Assembly (NCBI RefSeq): GCF_001542625.1
Contig: NZ_CP016279.1
Coordinates: 7,440,001-7,504,000, forward strand
Length of the DNA stretch: 64,000 nt
Source of the DNA: Streptomyces griseochromogenes
GTDB lineage: Bacteria > Actinomycetota > Actinomycetes > Streptomycetales > Streptomycetaceae
Direction: 5' to 3'
Below the pieces are notes generated by a model. It made no database searches and was not told the DNA's origin. It was given only the letters and a program-made list of their open reading frames with translations. Each line of letters begins with the position of its first letter. Position 1 is the stretch's first letter. Position numbers and translations under genes: made by a program. Of the stretch, positions 17,740-26,930 are shown piece after piece.

Positions 17740-20136
17740 TCAGTGGCCGAGTGGACCCACACGCCATGGGTCGCTCGGACGACCGTCGGCTTCAAGTCCG
17801 TAGCGACGAGCCTGTTGCCAACCGAGGTCGTCGGGACGATGGTGTTCAATGAACATGCCGATGCCAAAATCGCCACGGTATCCGGCGTCAATTCCTATGC
17901 GTATGAGCCGATCGGCACCGGCCGCATCTCCACTCTCATCTCGACTGTACAGCAACTCACTTAGGCCCTGCCCATCGGGGTCGAATGCAGCGACAAGTTC
18001 CGCTTCTTCCGTCTGCCCATTCCTTTCGAGAAGGTCTGACAGTCCCCAATGGGCGTCAGGCTCTCCGCCGTCCGCGGCCCGTCGCATCAGTTGGATCGCT
18101 TGCTCCAGGTCTCCTGCAACATCACTCATGCATGCGAGCACGAACAGAGCCCCAGCATTTCCGGCCTCTGCGGCCTGACGATACAGCCTGCGCCGTGTTT
18201 CCTCATCTGGCGTGATCTCTGCCAAGCGGAGAAGAGCTTCGCGACTTCCAGCGTCAATAGCGCGACGGTAGAGAGCGGCAGCTTCTTGCCGCCCATCCGC
18301 CCTCTCAGTTATTTCAGCCAGCACGAGGAGAGCGTCAACATCACCAGCATCAGCGCCTTCCGTAAGGATTGCGCGCGCCGTGGCTTGCAGGTGAGGAGCT
18401 GAGTCACCGTCAAAGAGGTAACGCAAATATCGGTACCGCACCTGGGGATCAATGACGGCGGAGTCCACTTCGAGAAGGAGACGTTCGGCACCCTCCTTGT
18501 CACGGCCACATATGCGTTTGGCCACTTGAATCAGCGCCCAATAGTCGCCCGCGTCAGCTGCGCGACGATAGAGGCGCTCGGCGCCCTTGCGATCGCCAGC
18601 GCGCTCCTTGAGTTGGGCCAGCAGTACAAGGGCGGGCGTCTCTCCCTTCTCTGCGGCTCGCTCATATAGTTGTTCTGCTTCTTCTCGGCGACCATGGCGC
18701 TCGTGCCATGAAGCCAGCGTGCCAAGACCTTGAGCGTCCGCGACCTCAACGGCTCGCTGATAGATGCTCGACTCCGGGTCATAGCCGTCAAAGCGAGCTT
18801 GGAGCAGAGCGAGGTCTACAAAGGCGCTTGAGTCTCCGGCTTGGGTCGCCGCGCGGACAAGTTTCACAGCATGGCGGTATCGCCAACGATCATTAGCTGC
18901 CTGAGCTAGCGCCATGAGGGCCGCCGGATCACGAACGCTATCGGCAGCGGCGTCCCAGAATGCCTTGGGAGGCACTGCGTAGATGCGCTCGGATCGTCCG
19001 TGCTGGTCCAGGTAATCAGCCAGCCGATAGTGCGGCTCATGGAGTTGAGGTTCTCCCGGGCGAGCGCGGACCCGAGTGAGGGGTCCGCGGGCCCCGTGCA
19101 CCGGTCTCGTCGCGTACTCCAGAGCTTGCAGCAACCAGTCGTCCGTCGCTTGCGCCCACTGCAGGTCCGTCAGGTACGCGGGGGCAGCGGCTTCCAGCAG
19201 CGACAAAGGCACGGTCGGGCCAATGCCCAAACGTCCGGCGTCCATGGCCGTCTCTACCACGGCCTTTGCTGAGGCGGGCGCATTTCGGTAACGCTCAACA
19301 AGCGCCGGCGCACCAGCCAAGTACTGTGCAATATGCCCCTGCTCCGCGTGTTCAACGGCGTAGGCAAGCCGGGGATCGACAGCGGCGGCCCTGTTCAGAC
19401 TCTCTGCCTCGCTCTCGGCGAATATCTCCGGCACGTGCAGATCGCATCCCGTCAACAGTGCCCGAGCTTGCGAGTGAGCGTCTTTATCCCCGGCTGGGGG
19501 AGCGGTCGTGAGTCTCGCCCAGTATTCGGGCCAGAGGGTTCCCAGCACCAGCACAGGGCCACGGTCTGGATCGCGAAGGAGTGCACGCAATCCGGCGGCA
19601 AGACTCTCGCCGAGCGGACTGTTCGGTGTGAGGAGATAGTGCTGGGTCTCGTTCAGCCACAAGACGGTGTGGGGCTCAACCGCGTCAAGGCCGGCAAGAG
19701 CGGCTTCAGGTCGGCCGGGCTCAATGGGATGCCACAGGCGCCAGGTGGGCGGCAGGCGCTGGATGGCTTCCCAGCAGGCTCGGGTCTTCCCCGTGGAAGA
19801 CCCACCCACCAACACGGCCAGCCTGCTTGCCCCCTTGCCCACCTTCTCTACAGCGTCGAGGAGCCGATGGTCATGCTCACGTTCGACGTAGACCGGCAGG
19901 ACTGGCAGGGACTCCGGGGACCCGGCCGATTCAACGGTGATGGCCTGATGCACTTCCCATGCGTAGGGATCGACGATCTCGCTGATGAGCCGTCCGGGCG
20001 GCTGCTCAGGAAGCACGCGCTGCTGTTGGGCACGGGCTTCGTTGATGATGATGTCGCCACCCGCCTGGTAGATCCGGGCATCGTCTCGTGCTGTGGCATC
20101 TTGCCGAATCACTGGTCGGCGATCACCGCTACTCAC
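17740..20136 (-). CDS. P-loop ATPase with TPR/Sel1-like repeats, possible STAND-type sensor
   Basis: A 798-aa protein. Residues 21-33 hold the short motif RIYQAGGDIIINE. A P-loop (VGGSSTGKTRACWEA, about 110-124) and a Walker-B-like VLWLNETQH (about 158) define an NTPase. From about residue 400 to 720 there are many 30-36-aa helical repeats (AEQLYERAAEKGETPALVLL, AERLYRRAADAGDYWALIQV and others), Sel1/TPR-like. An ATPase joined to a repeat array is the design of STAND/NLR-like signal and anti-phage proteins. It overlaps its upstream partner by 4 bp. The position beside phage packaging genes fits cargo. Defence is inferred, not shown. Confidence 0.7.
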   Translation of the reverse strand: MSSGDRRPVIRQDATARDDARIYQAGGDIIINEARAQQQRVLPEQPPGRLISEIVDPYAWEVHQAITVESAGSPESLPVLPVYVEREHDHRLLDAVEKVGKGASRLAVLVGGSSTGKTRACWEAIQRLPPTWRLWHPIEPGRPEAALAGLDAVEPHTVLWLNETQHYLLTPNSPLGESLAAGLRALLRDPDRGPVLVLGTLWPEYWARLTTAPPAGDKDAHSQARALLTGCDLHVPEIFAESEAESLNRAAAVDPRLAYAVEHAEQGHIAQYLAGAPALVERYRNAPASAKAVVETAMDAGRLGIGPTVPLSLLEAAAPAYLTDLQWAQATDDWLLQALEYATRPVHGARGPLTRVRARPGEPQLHEPHYRLADYLDQHGRSERIYAVPPKAFWDAAADSVRDPAALMALAQAANDRWRYRHAVKLVRAATQAGDSSAFVDLALLQARFDGYDPESSIYQRAVEVADAQGLGTLASWHERHGRREEAEQLYERAAEKGETPALVLLAQLKERAGDRKGAERLYRRAADAGDYWALIQVAKRICGRDKEGAERLLLEVDSAVIDPQVRYRYLRYLFDGDSAPHLQATARAILTEGADAGDVDALLVLAEITERADGRQEAAALYRRAIDAGSREALLRLAEITPDEETRRRLYRQAAEAGNAGALFVLACMSDVAGDLEQAIQLMRRAADGGEPDAHWGLSDLLERNGQTEEAELVAAFDPDGQGLSELLYSRDESGDAAGADRLIRIGIDAGYRGDFGIGMFIEHHRPDDLGWQQARRYGLEADGRPSDPWRVGPLGH

Positions 20137-20549
20137 GACTCGTTGATGGTCTGGTTGCCAGCAGCTTGATAGATCCGGGCTCTTCCAGATGCGCGAGCCT
20201 TCATCTCAACGGAACCGATGCGGGGGGCCTCTGTGCTCGGCAGCAGCGGGGTCAACTCCTCGTCCAGGACTCGACGTAGTTCGTCTGCCAAAGAGGGATC
20301 GTCGCGCAGCAGCCTGCGCAGTCGACGCTGCCAATCGGCAGCAAGCCCTGCTTCGACCTCCGAGTCACCGGCTTCTCGGGCGGCCAGCACCTCAGCACGC
20401 ACATCGGCAAGCTCTTCTTCAATCGCCGGAACACGTTGCGGATGCACACGGCGCCACAGAGCCACCGCAGACGAACGCGCCTGCTGCCAAGCGTCCGTTG
20501 CCATCGCGCCCACGAGTGCCGTGCCCGCTGCCATGACGAGCGGATCCAT
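20133..20549 (-). CDS. small partner protein with RIYQAxGxxxINE motif
   Basis: A 138-aa protein from ATG 20549 (GGGGG upstream; ATG 20606 is a weaker alternative). The N-terminus is hydrophobic (DPLVMAAGTALVGAMATDAW) and may insert in the membrane. A charged helical region follows. The last 14 residues are RIYQAAGNQTINES, nearly the same as residues 21-34 of the next protein. The 4-bp stop/start overlap means the two are made together. Families of this layout are common in Streptomyces. The shared tag may drive assembly. Confidence 0.65.
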   Translation of the reverse strand: MDPLVMAAGTALVGAMATDAWQQARSSAVALWRRVHPQRVPAIEEELADVRAEVLAAREAGDSEVEAGLAADWQRRLRRLLRDDPSLADELRRVLDEELTPLLPSTEAPRIGSVEMKARASGRARIYQAAGNQTINES

Positions 20550-20892
20550 ATAACCCCCAACCTCAGTAGCAAGGTCACCACCGTATTCGAAAAGTCCGCC
20601 TGTCATGGTTGGCTGGCGGCGCCCGAAGTCACGCCAGGATCGGGGGCGCTCCCCCGGGCCTCCATCACCGCGCTGCTCGTCGACGCCGAACCCCATCCGC
20701 TCATCCTTGACCAAGACGTCCGGCCCACGGGTGCGTGCGACAACCCTGTACTCACGGCAGGACTCAAGTTCGGCTGATGCGGGCAGAGAGGCACCTCGAC
20801 ACACAGGCTCCTGACGGCTCTTCCTCCAACGGGCACCCGGTGGCTTCGATCAGGGATCATGGATTTCAGGCGCGGGGCTCAGGGAGACGTTC
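20550..20892. other. gap between minus-strand pair and terminase
   Basis: 343 bp without a supported gene. It should hold divergent promoters for the sensor-like pair and for the terminase genes. A GGGAGA ribosome site at 20880-20885 precedes the small terminase start. No clear -10/-35 pair is visible. Confidence 0.4.
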
Positions 20893-21444
20893 ATGGGCCG
20901 CCCCAATCGCGCGACAAGGGCTGCCATCACGCAGCGCCGCGCCGACGCCATCGACTTGAAGCTCGCCGGCGTGGACTGGCTGACCATCGGTCGAAAACTC
21001 GCCGCTGACCCCGCGATCAACTCGGACGGTATCGCTTACCCGCAGGGGTATGGCATCGACAAGTGCCGGCGCGGTCTTGAGCCCCCGAGTAACAAGCGGC
21101 TGATCGAACTAGCCTGCAAGGACGTCTCCAAGGCCCTCATCGAGCGCGCCACCGCCCTGGACGCCAACACCGACGAACTCCGCCAACTGATGGTGGAGCG
21201 CCTGGAGCGGCTCTTCTTCACCGTCTACCGTGCTGCAATCCGCAACGGCGACTACCACGCCGTGGACCGTGCGGTACGGATCATCGAACGCAGCAGTCGC
21301 CTCCTGGGGCTGGACCGGCCCGTACGCACCGAGTTGTCCGGCCCGGATGGCGCGGCCGTCCAGGTAGAGACGGCGGGCCTTGAAGAGCTGGAGCGGCTGA
21401 TCAACCTCGCCGGGGGCGGCGCAGGCGAGGGTGACGAGGGCTGA
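20893..21444 (+). CDS. phage terminase small subunit-like protein
   Basis: A 183-aa protein from ATG 20893 directly before the large terminase, overlapping it by 14 bp. The N-terminus is basic with a helix-turn-helix (RRADAIDLKLAGVDWLTIGRKLA) for DNA recognition. The middle is helical (RQLMVERLERLFFTVYRAAI) and the end is disordered and Gly-rich. This is the usual plan of actinophage small terminase subunits, which bind the packaging site and load the motor. Identification rests mainly on layout and neighbour. Confidence 0.7.
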   Translation: MGRPNRATRAAITQRRADAIDLKLAGVDWLTIGRKLAADPAINSDGIAYPQGYGIDKCRRGLEPPSNKRLIELACKDVSKALIERATALDANTDELRQLMVERLERLFFTVYRAAIRNGDYHAVDRAVRIIERSSRLLGLDRPVRTELSGPDGAAVQVETAGLEELERLINLAGGGAGEGDEG

Positions 21445-22969
21445 CGAGGCAGCGGTCCTCCAGCTCTACCGGACGCTTCCCGCGCAGCGCCGTCGTGAGA
21501 TCGCCGCAGCCTCCACCCCTGAGCTCCGCGCGCAACTCGCCCGTGTCGAGCGCGGGCTGGCGATGGACCGCTCCCCCGGTGCGATGGCGGCGGTCCTCAC
21601 CGGCGGGCGGGAGATGCAGGCCCCGCACCTGGGCCTGATCGACACCGCGTTTGAGCAGGTCGCCGCCGGCAAGCCGACCAGGCTGCTGCTCACGATGCCG
21701 CCCCGCCACGGCAAGAGCCGCCGCGCCGCCCGGTGGGCGCCGCTCTGGTACCTGCGTCGCCGCCCGGAGCACCGGGTGATGATCGCCTCCTACTCCTCCG
21801 ATCTCGCCGACGATCACGGCCGGTGGATCAGGGACGCGATCCTCACCTACGGCCCGCAACTCGACATCAGCCTGCGGCCCGGCTCCTCCGCCGCGAACAG
21901 GTTCGACCTCGCCGGCACGGAGGGCGGCGCGGTCATGGCCGGCGTCGGCGGCGGCCTCACCGGCAAGGGCGCCCACCTGGCCGTCGTCGACGACCCGATC
22001 AAGGACGCGGCGGAAGCCGCCTCGCCCACGATGCGGAAGCGACTGTGGGAGTGGTGGCAGGCCGTCCTGCTGACCCGTATCGAGCCTGGCGGCTCGGTGA
22101 TCCTCATCCAGACCCGCTGGGACGAGGACGACCTCGCCGGACGTGTCCTCGCCGAGGAAGGCGACCGGTGGACGGTCATCGACCTGCCCGCCCTCGCGCT
22201 CTCCGAGGACGACGCCCTCGACCGGCCCATAGGTGCCCCGCTGTGGCCCGAGCGGTACGACGCCCACGCGCTCGCCGAGATCCGCCGCTCGGTCGGCGAA
22301 CGTGTCTGGTGGAGCCTGTACATGCAGCAGCCGCGCCCGCAGGACGGCGGCGTGTGGCAGTGGCCGTGGATCACAAACAACCGCATCAGCGCCGCCCAGT
22401 TCCGGGGCATCGATCTGGCGCGCGTCGTGGTGGCGGTCGACCCGGCCGGCGGCGAGTCTGCGGTCGGCGACGAGACCGGCATCGTGGCCGCGGCCTCTGA
22501 TCGTGACGGGCACCTGTATGTCCTCGACGACCGCTCGGGCAATCGCGGCGCCGGTGACTGGGGGCGGGAGACTTGCCTGCTGGCGATCGAACTGCGCGCG
22601 GACGCGATCGTGGTGGAGAGCAACTACGGCGGCGACATGTCCCGCCAGATCCTCCATCAGGCCTGGCAGGAACTCCAGGCCGAGAAGCGAACCGAGAACA
22701 TGCTGATGCCCGCCGTCCTACCGGTCACAGCCAAGCACGGCAAGAGGTTGAGGGCGGAGCCGATCGCGCAGCTCTACGAGCAGGGCCGTGTTCACCATGT
22801 CGGTGAATGGCCGGTGCTGGAGCAGCAGATGGTCACGTGGGTCGCCGGCATGGACAGCCCGGACCGTATGGACGCCGCAGTGCACGCATTGACGCAGCTG
22901 GCGGACCCGCAGCAAACGGGTGGCGTGTCCTCTTCCTACCGGGACGACCGGCTGGTACGCCGTCGCTGA
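21431..22969 (+). CDS. phage terminase large subunit
   Basis: The 512-aa packaging motor. The N-terminal ATPase has the Walker A variant MPPRHGKSRRAARW (about residue 95), adenine/arginine elements (ASYSSDLADDHGRW), Walker B AVVDDPIKD and coupling motif IQTRWDEDD. The C-terminal RNase-H nuclease has AVDPAGGESAVGDETG, VVESNYGGD and RMDAAVHALTQ as its acidic residues. All key residues seem intact, so it may be functional. It should pump DNA into the prohead through the portal encoded next in line. Confidence 0.92.
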   Translation: MTRADEAAVLQLYRTLPAQRRREIAAASTPELRAQLARVERGLAMDRSPGAMAAVLTGGREMQAPHLGLIDTAFEQVAAGKPTRLLLTMPPRHGKSRRAARWAPLWYLRRRPEHRVMIASYSSDLADDHGRWIRDAILTYGPQLDISLRPGSSAANRFDLAGTEGGAVMAGVGGGLTGKGAHLAVVDDPIKDAAEAASPTMRKRLWEWWQAVLLTRIEPGGSVILIQTRWDEDDLAGRVLAEEGDRWTVIDLPALALSEDDALDRPIGAPLWPERYDAHALAEIRRSVGERVWWSLYMQQPRPQDGGVWQWPWITNNRISAAQFRGIDLARVVVAVDPAGGESAVGDETGIVAAASDRDGHLYVLDDRSGNRGAGDWGRETCLLAIELRADAIVVESNYGGDMSRQILHQAWQELQAEKRTENMLMPAVLPVTAKHGKRLRAEPIAQLYEQGRVHHVGEWPVLEQQMVTWVAGMDSPDRMDAAVHALTQLADPQQTGGVSSSYRDDRLVRRR

Positions 22970-24007
22970 TCACTGCGATGGCTTGTATGTGTCGGCGATC
23001 CTCTGGGCGTACTTGGCGAGCGGTTCCAGCCCGATCACGGCCCGGCGCTCGTCGACACCATCAGGGTCTTGCAGCGGAAACGGCTCCCAGCCCCCGTCCC
23101 CGCCGGCTCGGAATTGAGTTCCGAACCACTGCGGTTGCTGTCGGGCGACCGCCAGGCGGTCTTCCAGGTAGGCGAGGTGACTCGGCTCGGCATCGCCGTG
23201 CAGCACCGCAGCAGCAAGAAGGTCGGCGCAACGCGCCTGCACTTGCGGATGCCGATCGGCATGCTGTGCAAGGAGCCATGCCGCGGCGGCTCCGTCCCTG
23301 CCGACCGTGGACCATCCCGGCCAGCCGCGCTCGCGGAGGACACCATGGAGCCAGGCGGTGTTGTCGTCTTCCACTGACAACAGCTTGGCTCTGTCCGCCT
23401 CGTTCATGTGGGTCACTGGTATCGCCCGGGCCTCCTGATCAGCTTTCTGGCGGCGCAGTAGTTCCTGGCGCAGCGCCTCATCCCGGCGCAGTCCGCGGGT
23501 GCCTTCGAGGAGTGTCGGAAGCTCCTGGAATAGGTGGGTGGCCAGGATGCGCATGTCGTCCGGGGTTTGCAGGGTCGAGAGCTCCTCGGGAGTGATCCAG
23601 CGAAAGGGGTGCTCGCCCTCGGCTGCCGGGCCGAAGGGGCGCTCGACGACGGCGACGAAGATGTGCTCGACGTGGGTGTGCCGCTCGGGATGCTGGGTGT
23701 CTGCTGAAGCAGGGATGCGTACGGTCCACCAGGGTTCCAGCTCGGCCTGCGGGTGCTGTGCAGCGAGGGGGTGAGGGTAGCTCTCGGGGAGTGTCCGGCG
23801 GGAGGGCGCGGAGAGCAGCCGACCCTGATGGCCTGTTTCGTCGCGTAGTCCTCGTAGCGCGGCGTCGGCCGGGTGTTCGTCCGTGTAGCAGTGCCCGCCC
23901 GGGGCCATCCCGTCACCCAGCCGGGGATGCGTGATTACCCCCAAGCGCAGATCGTTGCCGATGCGGGCGAAGACGAACGTGCTGGCGGTGGGGTGCGCGA
24001 CAGGCAT
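22970..24007 (-). CDS. NUDIX hydrolase fused to DUF6624-like domain
   Basis: A 345-aa two-domain protein. Residues 1-160 are a NUDIX fold with box GGHCYTDEHPADAALRGLRDETG. This matches the spacing of Gx5Ex7REUxEExGU with substitutions (Leu-Arg-Asp for REU), so activity may be altered. Residues 200-345 resemble the Streptomyces DUF6624 domain (AWLHGVLRERGWPGWSTVG, DGAAAAWLLAQHADRHPQ). NUDIX enzymes cleave nucleoside diphosphates linked to another group. It reads against the phage genes and abuts the terminase stop, so it is a moron-type insertion between terminase and portal. Confidence 0.8.
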   Translation of the reverse strand: MPVAHPTASTFVFARIGNDLRLGVITHPRLGDGMAPGGHCYTDEHPADAALRGLRDETGHQGRLLSAPSRRTLPESYPHPLAAQHPQAELEPWWTVRIPASADTQHPERHTHVEHIFVAVVERPFGPAAEGEHPFRWITPEELSTLQTPDDMRILATHLFQELPTLLEGTRGLRRDEALRQELLRRQKADQEARAIPVTHMNEADRAKLLSVEDDNTAWLHGVLRERGWPGWSTVGRDGAAAAWLLAQHADRHPQVQARCADLLAAAVLHGDAEPSHLAYLEDRLAVARQQPQWFGTQFRAGGDGGWEPFPLQDPDGVDERRAVIGLEPLAKYAQRIADTYKPSQ

Positions 24008-24142
24008 CCTCGCCTCTCCTCGTACGTCCGGCGGACCCGCTCATTGTCGAGCCCGGAGAGCGCAACTGCGGGGAGAACAGGCGAATCGTCCGCTCGCCTA
24101 CGCTGAGGAGGGGAGCGGGATGGACGTTACGGACCTGTCTCT

Positions 24143-25894
24143 GTGGGCCTGCGCACCTTCATCACCGACGCGTGGTCGTGGCTGAACTACAAGCCGATCA
24201 TGGCCGGCACGAACGGCAGTCGACCCCATCGCGTACTCGCACCCGAACTGCAGGCAACATGGCTCCCGGATGATGCAGTGCGGCGTCTGGCTGCCTACAA
24301 GATGCTGGCGGCGTACGACTCCAATCAGGCGGGCGAACTCGCCGCGCTGGCAGGCAATGAGCAGGCAGCCGAGCGCCGGGAGTTCGGCGATCCGTCCACG
24401 TTCGTGGACACGACGCTCGCGCATCTGCTGGGGACATCGCAGCAGATCATCGTGCCAGGGGCCGAGCACGCGCGCGACGACGATGCAACTCCGGAAGCCG
24501 TAGCAGCAGCGAAGGCGCAGCAGCGGCTGCGGGACTGGGCGGAAGCAGAGTTGCTGCCGCTGCGCATACAGGCCACGGAACGCAAGGCCATCCTGCTCGG
24601 GGATGGGCTGTACCTCCTCGCCTGGGACCCCGCCATGGGCCGAGTACGTCTCAAGAGCCACGACCCCGGGTTCTACTTCCCGATCTTCGAAGATGACGCC
24701 GACCCGGGTGACTTCCCAAACCGTGTCCACCTGGCCTGGGAGATTCCCGAGGACCCCAACCGCAACGTGAGGGCAAGGGTCCGCCGCATCACGTACGAAC
24801 TCGGCCCGATCTCCCCTATCACTCGGAGCCACACCGACCACGACGGTCGTGGCACCCGACAGCTCGTCCTCGACGACGCCGGAAACCAGGTGCTTGCGAT
24901 CGGTGATCGATTCATCCCCGAGACCGGGCAGGTAGAACGCGTCTACCCGTGGGCCCCGGATACGCCGTCCCGCATCACCTGCTACCTCACCGATGCCGAA
25001 TGGTTCCTCGATGATCTGCGGCATGGTCAGAGCCTCGACGACCTACCCCTCGACAAAGCCCACTTCCGTACCCGCTCCGACGGGGAGGTGCTGCACCGCC
25101 TGGATCTCCGGATCGACTTCCTCCCTCTGATCCATATTGGGAACACGGTGTCCGACGGTGAGCACTTCGGCCAGTCCAGTCTCGCGAAGGTAATGCAGGC
25201 CCTGGACGAGTTGGCAGAGACGGACACTGACTCCGCTCGCGCATCCGCGACCACGGGCGCCCCGATCATCGGTCTCGCCGGGGCTCGCGCGGAGGTCGAC
25301 CGCGTCACCGGCCGGCCGCGACCGCTCGCCGTCGAGCCGGGAACGGTCTTCCAGCTCGCCGACGGCGGCCGCATGGACGTACTCGACACCTCAAGGCAGC
25401 TCGCTGAACTCCGGGCTCGAGTGGAGGAGATCCGCGACCGGGCCGCGGTCAACGCTCGGCTCCCCGCCGTGAGTCTTGGCACGGTCGACCCGTCCGACGT
25501 GCCCAGCGGCTACGCACTTCAGCTTTCCCTCGGACCGCTGGACTCCCTCGTGGGTTCCATGCGGCTCGCCCGCGCTCACAAGTACGCGCTGCTGTTCAAG
25601 ATGGTGCAGCGCATGCACCAGGCCGGCCACGCGCCCGGATGGCCGACCGGTCCTCACTTCCCAGCACGACTAGTCTTCGGCCCCCACACTCCTGCTGACC
25701 GCACCGGAGTCCTCGATGACGTCGTCCGGGGCGTCTCGGCGGGCGTGCTGTCGCTGGAGACCGGGATCCGGATGCTTCAGGAAGCCGGGTATCCCATTCC
25801 CGAGGTGAAGGAAGAGGTGCACCGCATCCTGGCTCGCGTGAGCGATGGAAGGACGGGCGACTCAGGCCGTCGCGTGCTTACGACGTCGGAGTAG
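24143..25894 (+). CDS. phage portal protein
   Basis: The 583-aa protein follows the terminase in the usual head-gene order. Portal features include the N-terminal region FITDAWSWLNYKPIMAG, AILLGDGLYLLAWDP, LIHIGNTVSDGEHFGQSSL, a long helix RQLAELRARVEEIRDRAA, and GYALQLSLGPLDSLVG. Portals form a dodecameric channel at one capsid vertex and dock the terminase. The start at GTG 24143 is likely. Its 3' end overlaps the convergent transporter gene by 33 bp, and the next head gene is 27 kb away. Confidence 0.85.
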   Translation: MGLRTFITDAWSWLNYKPIMAGTNGSRPHRVLAPELQATWLPDDAVRRLAAYKMLAAYDSNQAGELAALAGNEQAAERREFGDPSTFVDTTLAHLLGTSQQIIVPGAEHARDDDATPEAVAAAKAQQRLRDWAEAELLPLRIQATERKAILLGDGLYLLAWDPAMGRVRLKSHDPGFYFPIFEDDADPGDFPNRVHLAWEIPEDPNRNVRARVRRITYELGPISPITRSHTDHDGRGTRQLVLDDAGNQVLAIGDRFIPETGQVERVYPWAPDTPSRITCYLTDAEWFLDDLRHGQSLDDLPLDKAHFRTRSDGEVLHRLDLRIDFLPLIHIGNTVSDGEHFGQSSLAKVMQALDELAETDTDSARASATTGAPIIGLAGARAEVDRVTGRPRPLAVEPGTVFQLADGGRMDVLDTSRQLAELRARVEEIRDRAAVNARLPAVSLGTVDPSDVPSGYALQLSLGPLDSLVGSMRLARAHKYALLFKMVQRMHQAGHAPGWPTGPHFPARLVFGPHTPADRTGVLDDVVRGVSAGVLSLETGIRMLQEAGYPIPEVKEEVHRILARVSDGRTGDSGRRVLTTSE

Positions 25895-26377
25895 CGCCAG
25901 GACAGCGATAGCGGCGAGGGTCATCCACGCCTTGCCGAGGATCTGGCCAGGAAGGTACTGGAAGGATCCGAAGGCCATCTTGAGGAAGAGGAGGCTGTCC
26001 GCGAGTAGACCAACCGCGTTCGAGACGAGCATCGCAACGAGCAGGCCGCGCTTACGGAGAGGCTCATAGACGACGAAGTCCATGGTCTCGGCGACCGCGA
26101 AGGCAGCAGCCGAAGCGACAGCGAGCGCGGGGGTGGAAAGGAAGTACGACACCAGGGTTCCGACGGCTATGGCCGCGAGGACAGCTCCTCGGCCGGCGGA
26201 TTCACGAGCGAGGTCTCGAAGGACCAGGGCGAGGCCGACCATGTAGACGCCTGCGGGGGCGGCGTAGCCGAAGCCGACGGGGACTGCTCCGAAGTGGGTG
26301 ACGGCGAGGTTGGCCGCCGGGATGGTAGCGATGTAGGCGACGAGGGTCGCGATACCGGCAGGGGCAGGGACGTTCAC
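25862..26377 (-). CDS. VUT-family queuosine-precursor transporter (YhhQ-like)
   Basis: A 171-aa integral membrane protein with GTG 26377 as best start. About five to six hydrophobic segments are visible, including ATLVAYIATIPAANLAVTHF and VGTLVSYFLSTPALAVASAA. The family hallmark is the charged loop AVAETMDFVVYEPLRKRG between membrane helices. E. coli YhhQ imports preQ0/preQ1, and related proteins occur in actinophages. It overlaps the portal gene and lies just before the Dpd locus, whose substrate is preQ0, so it could supply that base by salvage. Transport specificity is inferred. Confidence 0.8.
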   Translation of the reverse strand: MNVPAPAGIATLVAYIATIPAANLAVTHFGAVPVGFGYAAPAGVYMVGLALVLRDLARESAGRGAVLAAIAVGTLVSYFLSTPALAVASAAAFAVAETMDFVVYEPLRKRGLLVAMLVSNAVGLLADSLLFLKMAFGSFQYLPGQILGKAWMTLAAIAVLALLRRRKHATA

Positions 26378-26930
26378 GGTGTTCTTTCTGTCTCGGTGAT
26401 GAGGTTGTTGCGCCGATACCACGCCGTGGACGGACAGCGAGGCGAACGCCCAGACAGTACAGCCCAAGCCACTGACATCGGCACCGCCCCCTGATCTTGG
26501 AGAGTCTGTCTGGGATTGAGTGCACTGCCGGAGGCATATGCCCATCCGGTCGGCACGAGTCGGCTGCGTACGGGCACGCCTGGCACCGCGCCTCGAGCAT
26601 GCACTCGCAGGTCAGGCGGAGGTCGTTCCCCAGCGGCCGCGCGAGCATCGTTGCTGTGCCCGGCTCGCTGCGACTGCGGTGTCACCTCTGAGCAAGACGT
26701 AGTTTCAGCCGTATTTTGTGGCGCGACGTATTTAGCGAGCCAACCCGATAGGTCCTTTTAGTCCCGAATAGGTCGGTGTGCGGCGACCACGGAGGGATGC
26801 CGAAGGGCACCTACTATCCAGTATCGAAAATACATACGGATTCGCGATCTACTCCGTCGACTGCGTTGTCAGTGGATGCGTTTAAGCTCGTGCCAGTTGT
26901 TAAATCAGCAGGTGGGGGGCGAGCAGAAGG
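26378..26930 (+). promoter_or_regulatory. AT-richer leader/promoter region of the dpdE operon
   Basis: 553 bp without a supported gene. From 26690 on, the sequence is clearly richer in A and T than its surroundings, with TATTTTG, TATTTAG and AAAATACATACGG. This is the expected place for the promoter of the eight-gene restriction operon and for xenogeneic silencing. A direct repeat lies at 26744-26774. Confidence 0.5.
26744..26774 (+). repeat. direct repeat CCCGA(A)TAGGTC
   Basis: CCCGATAGGTC (26744-26754) and CCCGAATAGGTC (26763-26774) start 19 bp apart, close to two helix turns, in the region ahead of dpdE. This is consistent with a tandem operator. AATAGGTC also occurs near 10412 in the small-gene array. 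Confidence 0.45.

Noticed and set aside
21401..22657. 418-residue open frame opposite the terminase
   Set aside because: Antisense shadow of the large terminase, which has all ATPase and nuclease motifs.
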